Assembly (NCBI RefSeq): GCF_002803065.1
Contig: NZ_NNBL01000007.1
Coordinates: 212,840-276,839, forward strand
Direction of reading: 5' to 3'
Source: Streptomyces sp. CB01635
GTDB taxonomy: Bacteria; Actinomycetota; Actinomycetes; Streptomycetales; Streptomycetaceae
DNA: 64,000 nucleotides
The position numbers and the translations under genes were made by a program. The notes beneath the pieces are model-generated. The model worked only from the letters and a program-made list of their open reading frames with translations. It made no database searches and was not told the DNA's origin. Within the stretch, counting starts at the first letter, position 1; each line of letters opens with the position of its first letter. This document shows, piece after piece, positions 9,491-16,824 of the stretch.

Positions 9491-10444
9491 GTGCAGCGCT
9501 GGCGTGGCTTGGAGGACATCCCCCAGGACTGGGGGCGCAGCGTCGTCACCATCGGCTCCTACGACGGAGTGCACCGCGGCCATCAGTTGATCATCGGCCG
9601 GGCCGTCGAGCGGGCCCGTGAGCTCGGTGTGCCCGCCGTCGTGGTCACCTTCGACCCGCACCCCAGCGAGGTCGTGCGCCCCGGCAGCCACCCTCCGCTG
9701 CTCGCCCCGCACCACCGGCGGGCGGAGCTGATGGCCGAGCTCGGCGTCGACGCCCTGCTGATCCTTCCGTTCACCACCGAGTTCTCGAAGCTGTCGCCGG
9801 CCGATTTCGTCGCGAAGGTCCTGGTCGACAAGCTGCACGCGCGCCTCGTCGTCGAGGGGCCGAACTTCCGCTTCGGCCACCGCGCCGCGGGCAATGTCGC
9901 GTTCCTCGCCGAGCAGGGGACGACGTACGACTTCGAGGTCGAGGTCGTCGATCTGTACGTGAGCGGCTCGGCGGGCGGCGGCGAGCCCTTCTCGTCCACG
10001 CTGACCCGGCGGCTCGTCGCCGAGGGTGACATGGAGGGCGCGCGCGAGATCCTCGGCCGCCCGCACCGCGTCGAGGGCGTGGTCGTGCGCGGCGCCCAGC
10101 GCGGCCGCGAGCTGGGCTTCCCGACCGCCAACGTCGAGACGCTCCCGCACACCGCGATCCCGGCGGACGGCGTCTACGCGGGCTGGCTGCACGTGGGGGA
10201 CGAGGCGATGCCCGCCGCGATCTCCGTGGGCACCAACCCGCAGTTCGACGGCACCGAGCGCACCGTCGAGGCCTACGCCATCGACCGCGTGGACCTCGAC
10301 CTGTACGGGCTGCACGTCGCCGTCGACTTCCTCGCCTATGTGCGCGGCATGGCGAAGTTCGACTCGATCGAGTCGCTCCTTGTCGCCATCGCGGACGACG
10401 TGAAGCGGTCGCGGGAATTGGTCGAGGCGTACGAGGGCGAGTAG
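9491..10444 (+). CDS. ribF: Bifunctional riboflavin kinase / FAD synthetase
   Basis: RibF (317 residues) phosphorylates riboflavin to FMN and adenylates FMN to FAD. The N-terminal nucleotidyltransferase domain shows TIGSYDGVHRGHQ (HxGH-like, residues 19-31) and VTFDPHPSEVV. The C-terminal flavokinase domain begins near residue 190 with GRELGFPTANVE, the PTAN motif that binds ATP and Mg. GTG start after CGAGGAGCAATCACC. It lies about 165 bases after the preceding gene and probably has its own promoter. It is followed by a hairpin repeat. Confidence 0.96.
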   Translation: MQRWRGLEDIPQDWGRSVVTIGSYDGVHRGHQLIIGRAVERARELGVPAVVVTFDPHPSEVVRPGSHPPLLAPHHRRAELMAELGVDALLILPFTTEFSKLSPADFVAKVLVDKLHARLVVEGPNFRFGHRAAGNVAFLAEQGTTYDFEVEVVDLYVSGSAGGGEPFSSTLTRRLVAEGDMEGAREILGRPHRVEGVVVRGAQRGRELGFPTANVETLPHTAIPADGVYAGWLHVGDEAMPAAISVGTNPQFDGTERTVEAYAIDRVDLDLYGLHVAVDFLAYVRGMAKFDSIESLLVAIADDVKRSRELVEAYEGE

Positions 10445-10464
10445 GCGGGATCGGCCGAGGTCGC

Positions 10465-10512
10465 GGGGGCGCTGCCCCCGGACCCCTGGTCCTCAAGCGC
10501 CGGACGGGCTGG
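10465..10512. repeat. Streptomyces intergenic GC hairpin repeat, possible terminator of ribF
   Basis: GGGGGC-GCT-GCCCCC forms a hairpin about 20 bases after the ribF stop. The sequence continues as GGACCCCTGGTCCTCAAGCG and CCGGACGGGCT, a form I recognise as a very common Streptomyces intergenic element. It runs into the 3' end of the facing ABC ATPase gene, whose last codons (SSPSGA) it encodes. It may terminate both convergent genes. Confidence 0.6.
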
Positions 10513-11506
10513 ATTTGGGCCGGCCGGCCTGGGCCGACGCCCAGTGGCAGGCCACCTGGGTCGTGCTCGCGCCCGACAGCACCGGCAGGTCCTCCCCGCG
10601 GCAGCGGTTCGCCACGCCCGACCGTTCCGCCTCGCCCGACGCCAGGATCTGGCAGCGGGCGTGGAAGCGGCAGCCGGACGGGATGCGCGACGGGTCCGGC
10701 GGCTCGCCCGTCAGGACGACCGGATCACCCGGCGCTTCCGGCAGAACCGACAACAGAGCCTGCGTGTACGGGTGTTGAGGTGCCGTCAGGACCTCCTCCA
10801 CCGTTCCCGTCTCCACGATCCGGCCCAGATACATCACCGCCACCCGGTCCGCGATGTTCCAGGCGAGACCCAGGTCGTGCGTCACCACGAGGGCGGACAG
10901 GCCCAGTTCGTCGCGCAGCCTGAGCAGCAGCGCGAGGATCTCGCCGCGCACCGACGCGTCGAGGGACGCCACGGGCTCGTCCGCGACGATCAGTTCGGGG
11001 TCGAGGACGAGCGCGCCCGCGATCACGACACGCTGCCGCTGGCCGCCCGACAGCTCGTGCGGGTAGCGCAGGAAGAAGCGCTCCGGCGGGCGGAGTCCGG
11101 CTCGCGACAGGGCGTTCGCCACCGCCTCGCGCTCGTCGCCCGCGCACCCGTGGATGCGCAGGCCCTCGGCCACCGCGTCGTACACCGTGTGCCGCGGGTT
11201 CAGCGAACCGCTGGGGTCCTGGAGGACCAGCTGCACGCGCTTGCGGTACGCCTTGAGGGCGCGCGAGGAGTAGTCGAGGGGCTTCCCGTCGAACGTGACC
11301 CGGCCGGACGTCGGCGGTACCAGGCCGAGCAGGGAGCGGGCGAGCGTCGTCTTGCCGCAGCCCGACTCGCCCACCAGCGCCACGATCTCGCCGGGCGCGA
11401 TGTCGAGGTCGACGCCGTCCACGGCCCGCGCGGGGTCGGCGCCACGGCGGCCGGGGAAGGTGACGTGCAGCGCGCCGGCCGTGAGGAGGGGGGACGTACT
11501 GGTCAT
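10493..11506 (-). CDS. Oligopeptide/dipeptide ABC transporter ATP-binding protein (OppF/DppF-like)
   Basis: This 337-residue ATPase energises the peptide importer encoded in the same operon. Walker A GESGCGKTTLARSL, signature LSGGQRQRV and Walker B LIVADEPVASLD are intact. The C-terminal Opp/Dpp extension shows PYTQALLSVLPEAP and a cysteine-containing CRFHARC segment typical of the family. Its ATG overlaps the stop of the upstream ATPase by four bases. It is the last gene of the operon, and its end overlaps a dispersed repeat. Confidence 0.93.
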   Translation of the reverse strand: MTSTSPLLTAGALHVTFPGRRGADPARAVDGVDLDIAPGEIVALVGESGCGKTTLARSLLGLVPPTSGRVTFDGKPLDYSSRALKAYRKRVQLVLQDPSGSLNPRHTVYDAVAEGLRIHGCAGDEREAVANALSRAGLRPPERFFLRYPHELSGGQRQRVVIAGALVLDPELIVADEPVASLDASVRGEILALLLRLRDELGLSALVVTHDLGLAWNIADRVAVMYLGRIVETGTVEEVLTAPQHPYTQALLSVLPEAPGDPVVLTGEPPDPSRIPSGCRFHARCQILASGEAERSGVANRCRGEDLPVLSGASTTQVACHWASAQAGRPKSSPSGA

Positions 11507-12504
11507 GCTGTGGTGCTCCTTGCCTCGGCGCCGGCGGCGTCGTCCGGATCGGTGGCGCCGCCCACGTGCACACAGGCCGCCAGCCGGGCCGTGCCCGCGT
11601 CCCGCAGCTCCTGGTCCTCACTGATGCAACTGTCGAGCGCCACCGGGCAGCGCGGGTGGAACGTGCAGCCCGTGGGCAGCGCCGACGGGTCGGGCGGGTC
11701 GCCGGGCAGACCGCGCGGCGCGAACCGGGACGCGATGTCGCCGATCCGCGGGAACGCCGCCGACAGGGCCTTCCCGTAGGGGTGTTGCGCGTTCTCGTAG
11801 ACCTCGGAGGCGGGGCCCTCCTCGACGACGCGGCCCGCGTACATCACCGCGAGGCGGTCGCAGGTGTCCGAGAGGACGGCGAGGTCGTGGCTGATCATGA
11901 TGAGGCCGAGGTCCTGGTCGGAGACGAGCTGCTCGATCAGGCGGAGGATCTGCGCCTGGATCATCACGTCGAGGGCCGTCGTCGGCTCGTCCGCGATGAT
12001 CAGGCCCGGGTCGCAGGCGAGCGCCATCGCGATCATCACGCGCTGGCGCTGGCCGCCGGACAGCTCGTGCGGATACGCGTCCGCGCGGGCGGCGGGCAGG
12101 CCGACGTGCTCCAGGAGCTCCGCGACCTTCTTCTTCGCGCCCGCCGGCGTCGCCTTCCTGTGCAGCAGGATCGGCTCGGCGATCTGGTCGCCGATGCGGT
12201 GCACGGCGTTGAGCGAGTGCATCGCGCCTTGGAACACGATCGAGGCACCGGCCCAGCGCACGGCCCTGACCTGGCCCCACTTCATCGTGAGGACGTCCTC
12301 GCCGTTCAGCAGGATCTCGCCGGAGACCTTCGTGCCGGCCGGCAGGAGACGCAGCAGCGCGAGCGCGAGCGTCGACTTGCCGCAGCCGGACTCGCCGGCG
12401 ATACCGAGCTTCTGGCCCGCGTCGACACTGAGGTTCACACCGCGCACGGCCCGCGCCCCGCCCGCGTACGTCACTTCGAGGTTTCTGACGTCGAGAAGGC
12501 TCAC
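11503..12504 (-). CDS. Oligopeptide/dipeptide ABC transporter ATP-binding protein (OppD/DppD-like)
   Basis: This 333-residue ATPase is the partner of the downstream OppF/DppF-like protein. Walker A GESGCGKSTLALALL, signature LSGGQRQRVMIAMA and Walker B LIIADEPTTALD are visible. The C-terminal PYGKALSAAFPRIG and CTFHPRC are Opp/Dpp hallmarks. I chose the GTG that starts VSLLDVRNLEV, which overlaps the stop of the permease gene by four bases. The open frame extends far upstream only as a shadow of that permease. Confidence 0.93.
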   Translation of the reverse strand: MSLLDVRNLEVTYAGGARAVRGVNLSVDAGQKLGIAGESGCGKSTLALALLRLLPAGTKVSGEILLNGEDVLTMKWGQVRAVRWAGASIVFQGAMHSLNAVHRIGDQIAEPILLHRKATPAGAKKKVAELLEHVGLPAARADAYPHELSGGQRQRVMIAMALACDPGLIIADEPTTALDVMIQAQILRLIEQLVSDQDLGLIMISHDLAVLSDTCDRLAVMYAGRVVEEGPASEVYENAQHPYGKALSAAFPRIGDIASRFAPRGLPGDPPDPSALPTGCTFHPRCPVALDSCISEDQELRDAGTARLAACVHVGGATDPDDAAGAEARSTTA

Positions 12505-13445
12505 CTGGCCACCCCCAGCTTCGGATTGAGGACGGCTTCGATGGCACGGCCGCACAGTGTGAACGCGAGCGCGACCAGCGCGATGGCGAGTCCGGGCGGC
12601 GCGAGATACCACCAGTCGCCCGCGCTGACCGCGCCCGCCTCGCGCGCGTCCTGGAGCATGCCGCCCCACGATGTGATCGTCGGGTCGCCGAGGCCGAGGA
12701 AGGCGAGCGTGGCCTCGGTGAGGATGGCGCTGGAGATCACGAGCGTGGTCTGCGCGAGGACGAGCGGCATCACGTTCGGCAGGACGTGGCGGAGCATGAT
12801 GTGCCCGTGCCCGCCGCCGAGCGCGCGGGCCCGCTCGATGTACGGCCGCGACTCCACGGCGAGCGTCTGGGCGCGGACCAGACGGGCCGTCGTCGGCCAC
12901 GTCGTCACGCCGATCGCCAGGATGACCGTCCAGATGGAGCGGGACATCACGGTGGCGAGCGCGATCGCGAGGACCAGCGTCGGCATCACCAGGAACCAGT
13001 CGGTGACCCGCATCAGGACTGTCGAGTACCAGCCACGGAAGTGGCCCGCGACGATGCCGACGACCGTGCCGATCGCCACACACAGGAACGCGGCCAGCAG
13101 GCCCACGGTGAGGGACACGCGCGCACCCCACACCAGCAGGGCGAGCACGCTGCGGCCGAACTGGTCGGTGCCGAGCGGGAATTCGCCGCTGGGAGCTTCG
13201 AGTGCGCCGCCGGGAGCGTCGGTGACGCTCTGCGAGTCCGCGCCGACGAGCAGAGGCGCGCAGATCGCGATGAGGGCGATCAGGATCAGACCTGCGAGGC
13301 CCCACAGCCCGCTCCGGTGGGTGCGGTACTCGCGCCAGAAGCGGGCGGCGGAGCGGCGCTTGCGGGCCCGCGCCAGGGCCCGCGCGCTCTTCTCGGCCGG
13401 CGGCGGGAGCTGCGCGGTGTCGAGGTCGTTCGTGTCGGCAGTCAT
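12501..13445 (-). CDS. Peptide ABC transporter permease (DppC/OppC-like)
   Basis: This is a 314-residue inner-membrane permease of the BPD_transp_1 family. The N-terminal basic cytoplasmic stretch is followed by a first membrane helix (LWGLAGLILIALIAICAPLL). A long extracellular loop with PLGTDQFGRSVLALLVWGAR comes next, then five further helices. The EAA loop reads RALGGGHGHIMLRHVLPNV. It overlaps the gene on each side by four bases, so the operon is tightly coupled. It pairs with the DppB-like permease upstream. Confidence 0.93.
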   Translation of the reverse strand: MTADTNDLDTAQLPPPAEKSARALARARKRRSAARFWREYRTHRSGLWGLAGLILIALIAICAPLLVGADSQSVTDAPGGALEAPSGEFPLGTDQFGRSVLALLVWGARVSLTVGLLAAFLCVAIGTVVGIVAGHFRGWYSTVLMRVTDWFLVMPTLVLAIALATVMSRSIWTVILAIGVTTWPTTARLVRAQTLAVESRPYIERARALGGGHGHIMLRHVLPNVMPLVLAQTTLVISSAILTEATLAFLGLGDPTITSWGGMLQDAREAGAVSAGDWWYLAPPGLAIALVALAFTLCGRAIEAVLNPKLGVAR

Positions 13446-14518
13446 CGGCCCACCCGGGGATCGAGCAGCGGATACAGCACGTCGGCGAGGGTGTTCGCCA
13501 GGATCACCGCGGTGGCGAAGACGAAGAACAGCCCTTGGACGAGCGGCAGGTCGGGCACGCTGAGTGCCGAGTAGAAGAGGCCGCCGAGCCCGGGCCAGGA
13601 GAAGACCGTCTCGACGAGGATCTGCCCGGCCACGACGTGCCCGAGGTTCACGAACATCAGCGTGAACGTGGGCAGCATCGCGTTCGGGACGGCGTGCTTG
13701 CGGCGTACGACGTCGTCACGCAGGCCCTTCGCGCGCGCTGTCGTCAGATAGTCGCTGCCCATCTCGTCGAGCAGCGAGGAGCGCATCACGAGGAGCGTCT
13801 GCGCGTAGCCGACCGCGACCAGCGTGACCACCGGCAGGACCAGATGGTGCGCGACGTCCAGGACGTACGCGAACCCGCTCTCGCCGCCCGACTCCAGACC
13901 GCCCGTCGGGAACAGACCCGGGATCGGGCCCAGCCCCACAGAGAAGACGATGATGAGCAGCAGACCGAGCCAGAACGACGGGATCGAGTAGAGCGTGAGC
14001 GCGAACGCGGTGTTGAAACGGTCGCTGCGCGATCCGTTGCGCCAGGCGGTGCGCGTGCCCAGCCAGATGCCGAGCGCGGTGTAGAGGACGTAGGCCGTTC
14101 CGGTCAGGAGCAGCGTCGCCGGGAGCGCCTCGGTGATCTTGTCGATGACCGGGGTGTGGAACTGGTACGACGTGCCGAAGTCGCCGGTCAGCGCGTCACC
14201 GATGTAGTTGGTGAACTGCTGCCACATCGGCAGGTCGAGGCCGAACTGGTGGCGGAGCGATTCGAGCTGCTGCGCCGAGACGCGGCGCCCGCCGGTCATC
14301 TGCTTCACCGGATCGCTGGGGATCAGGCGGAACAGGAAGAAGCTGGTGACCAGGACCGCGAAGAGCGACACGATCGCCCCCGCGATCTTGCCCGCCACGT
14401 ACTGGAGATAGGCCTTGGTGTTGCGCGCCCGTGGACCGCGGGCCGCCGACGGCCCGGCTTGCGCCGGGCCGTCGGTGTCCGCACTCTGCACGAGCGCCGG
14501 AGTGCTCTCTGCTGTCAT
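13442..14518 (-). CDS. Peptide ABC transporter permease (DppB/OppB-like)
   Basis: This 358-residue permease forms the channel together with the DppC-like protein. A first helix (AGAIVSLFAVLVTSFFLFRL) is followed by the typical periplasmic region PSDPVKQMTGG, five more helices and the EAA loop TARAKGLRDDVVRRKHAVPNA. An N-terminal cytoplasmic extension of about 45 residues is longer than in E. coli DppB. The stop overlaps the next gene by four bases. A 77-base gap separates it from the binding-protein gene. Confidence 0.93.
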   Translation of the reverse strand: MTAESTPALVQSADTDGPAQAGPSAARGPRARNTKAYLQYVAGKIAGAIVSLFAVLVTSFFLFRLIPSDPVKQMTGGRRVSAQQLESLRHQFGLDLPMWQQFTNYIGDALTGDFGTSYQFHTPVIDKITEALPATLLLTGTAYVLYTALGIWLGTRTAWRNGSRSDRFNTAFALTLYSIPSFWLGLLLIIVFSVGLGPIPGLFPTGGLESGGESGFAYVLDVAHHLVLPVVTLVAVGYAQTLLVMRSSLLDEMGSDYLTTARAKGLRDDVVRRKHAVPNAMLPTFTLMFVNLGHVVAGQILVETVFSWPGLGGLFYSALSVPDLPLVQGLFFVFATAVILANTLADVLYPLLDPRVGR

Positions 14519-14595
14519 GTGGAACTCTCGTTACTCGTGCGGTACTTGCGACGCCTGCGGACGGACGTGACGCGCTCTCTCCTGACCGGGTGCTG

Positions 14596-16494
14596 CTACT
14601 CGCGGTCGTCCGCCGAGGTGCGGCGGCGCTTCGTGAGGAACAGTCCGCCGCCGCCGAGGATGACGACTGCCGCGACGATACCGATGATCACGCCGGTGGA
14701 GCTGGAACTGCTCTTACCGCCCGAGTCGGTCGTGGCGCCGGCGGGAACGGCCGACCACCAGCTCCAGTACCCGTCCTGGCCGTAGATGTTGCCGGCCTCG
14801 GTGGGCATGGTCTGGATCGACTTGATCTGGTCGGTGCGGTACGCCTCGACGGCGTTCGGGTACGCGATGACGTTCATGTACCCGGAGTCGTACAGCCAGG
14901 ACTCCATCTGCTTGACGATGTCCGCGCGCTTGGCCGGGTCGTACTCGGCGAGCTGCTTCTTGTACAGGTCGTCGTACGTCTTGTCGCAGATGAAGTTGTC
15001 CGTCTGGGCGCTCTCCTTGGCCTTGACGGGCAGCGCGGCGCAGGTGTGGATGCCGAGGACGAAGTCCGGGTCGGGGTTGACCGACCAGCCGTCGAACGCG
15101 AGGTCGTACTCACCTGCGTACCAGGGCACCGAGACGTCGTCGAGGCAGTCGACCTTCAGGCCGATGCCGAGCTTGCCCCACCACTCCTTGAGGTACTTGC
15201 CGATCGCCTTGTCGTTCGGGTCCGTGGCGTGGCACAGGATGCGGAAGTTGAGCGGCTTGCCGTCCTTGCCGACGCGCTCGCTGCCCTTCATCTTGTACCC
15301 GGCCTCGTCGAGCAGCTTGCCCGCCTTGTCGGGGTCGTACCCGAGGGCCTGGCTGGCGGACGGCTTCCAGAAGTAGTCGCCGAAGCGCGGCGGGATGTAG
15401 CCCTCGCCCTCGACGGCGTGGCCCTGGAAGACCTTGTCGACGATCGCCTTGCGGTCGATCGACAGGAACAGCGCCTGGCGCACCTTCTGGTCGAGAAGGG
15501 CCTTGTTGCCGTTGCCGAACTTCTTGCGGTCCTTGGTCTGCGCGCCCGGGTTCGTGGCGAGCGCGAAGAAGCGGCGGCCGGGGCCCTCGTTGACCTTGAT
15601 GTTCTGCTCGCCCTTGAGCGAAGCCGCCTGAGCGGGCGTCAGGGCGGGGGAGCCGGCCACGAAGGAGACCTCGCCCTTGCGCAGGGCTGCGACCGCGGCG
15701 TCCTGGTCCTTGTACGTCTTGAAGACGACCTCGTCGAACTTGGGCGCGCCGCGCCAGAAGTCCTTGTTGGCCTTCAGTTTCACGTACTGGTCGACCTTGT
15801 AGTCGGTCAGCACGAACGGGCCGTTGCCGACGACCGGGAAGGTCTTGTCGTTGTTGAACTTCGAGAAGTCCTTGACGTTCTTCCAGATGTGCTCCGGCAC
15901 GATCGGGACGTCGAGCGCGGCCATCGTGGCCTGCGGCTTCTTCAGCTCGATGACCAGCTGGGTGGCGCTGGGAGCGGTGACCTTCTCGAAGTTGGAGACG
16001 AAGCTGCCGTTCGCCGTCGCGGCGCCCTCGTCCGTCATCATCTTGTTGAAGGTGAAGGCGGCGTCGGCGGCGGTGGCCTGCTTGCCGTCGGACCACTTCG
16101 AGTCGGACCTGATGGTGTAGGTCCAGGTGAGCTTGTCCGCGGACGGCTTCCAGTCGGTGGCGAAGCCCGGGACGGCGTGGTTGTCCTTGGGGTCGTAGTT
16201 GACCAGGTACTCGTACATCATCCGGTGGATGCTCGTACTGACCAGTCGCTGGGCGAGGAACGGGCTCAGCGAGTCGACGCTCTGGGCGAGGGCGACGGTG
16301 AGGACCTTCTTGCCGCCGTCGGCCGCCTTGGCCTCTTGGGGTGCGGGGTTGAGCGGCGTGGCGAGGCCGGCCGTCAGGGTGAACGCCGCGGCGCCGGCGG
16401 CCAGGAGGACCCGCAGGGTCCGGCGGGGCGCGCGCCGTGGGGAACGGGAGAAGAGCGGAGCGTGTGCTCTCTTGGGCTGATCTTTTGTGTCCAT
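14596..16494 (-). CDS. Peptide ABC transporter substrate-binding protein with C-terminal membrane anchor
   Basis: This is a 632-residue SBP family 5 (DppA/OppA-like) protein that captures peptides outside the membrane. The N-terminal signal peptide (arginine-rich, then TLRVLLAAGAAAFTLTAGLA) has no lipobox cysteine. The mature part shows family segments such as LTVALAQSVDSLSPFLAQRL and YEYLVNYDP. After a Ser/Gly linker the C-terminus has one membrane helix (VIIGIVAAVVILGGGGLF) and a KRRR stop-transfer. Binding proteins of Gram-positives are usually lipoproteins, so this anchoring is unusual. It is the first gene of the transporter operon, with a 330-base upstream region. Confidence 0.9.
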   Translation of the reverse strand: MDTKDQPKRAHAPLFSRSPRRAPRRTLRVLLAAGAAAFTLTAGLATPLNPAPQEAKAADGGKKVLTVALAQSVDSLSPFLAQRLVSTSIHRMMYEYLVNYDPKDNHAVPGFATDWKPSADKLTWTYTIRSDSKWSDGKQATAADAAFTFNKMMTDEGAATANGSFVSNFEKVTAPSATQLVIELKKPQATMAALDVPIVPEHIWKNVKDFSKFNNDKTFPVVGNGPFVLTDYKVDQYVKLKANKDFWRGAPKFDEVVFKTYKDQDAAVAALRKGEVSFVAGSPALTPAQAASLKGEQNIKVNEGPGRRFFALATNPGAQTKDRKKFGNGNKALLDQKVRQALFLSIDRKAIVDKVFQGHAVEGEGYIPPRFGDYFWKPSASQALGYDPDKAGKLLDEAGYKMKGSERVGKDGKPLNFRILCHATDPNDKAIGKYLKEWWGKLGIGLKVDCLDDVSVPWYAGEYDLAFDGWSVNPDPDFVLGIHTCAALPVKAKESAQTDNFICDKTYDDLYKKQLAEYDPAKRADIVKQMESWLYDSGYMNVIAYPNAVEAYRTDQIKSIQTMPTEAGNIYGQDGYWSWWSAVPAGATTDSGGKSSSSSTGVIIGIVAAVVILGGGGLFLTKRRRTSADDRE

Positions 16495-16824
16495 GGGTCG
16501 GTGACCTCGCGTCGTTGCTCACGCAGGAGTGGCAGGTTGATCATGGGACGCCAGCTGGTTGATGTGTGTGTCTATCAGCGGCGGTCTGCGCACGTCAACG
16601 ACACATGAACCCCATGTGGCCTGCGGAAATAACGAGTTGACCCGCATTTCACGCACATTGGTCGAGACCTCTGACGCTTTGCAGGCCAGGGCGTGATGCC
16701 CGTTGCGCTCAACGATGGGTGCCTGGTGGGTATTTGAGGGAGTTTCGGCAGGCAAGGGAATGGCCCGCACCGTGGTGTCGGTGCGGGCCATTCGTGTGCC
16801 CAGGGGGCCGGAATATCAGCCTTG
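16495..16824. other. Intergenic region: transporter operon leader and end of ParA-like gene
   Basis: No gene is seen in these 330 bases. The right part holds the terminator of the ParA-like gene. The left part should hold the promoter of the binding-protein gene, but I see no convincing -35/-10 pair. The centre (about 16600-16690) is more AT-rich than its surroundings. Confidence 0.5.
16758..16793 (-). terminator. Hairpin terminator of the ParA-like gene
   Basis: Perfect 14-base arms GAATGGCCCGCACC and GGTGCGGGCCATTC close on an 8-base loop, about 32 bases past the stop of the minus-strand ParA-like gene. Confidence 0.8.

Noticed and set aside
11503..13305. Open frame suggesting a 600-residue ATPase
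   Set aside because: The first ~267 residues are an out-of-frame reading of the permease gene; the ATPase begins at the GTG at 12504.
14431..16608. 725-residue plus-strand frame opposite the binding-protein gene
   Set aside because: It is antisense to a clear SBP family 5 gene and consists of Val/Leu/Arg-rich shadow sequence.
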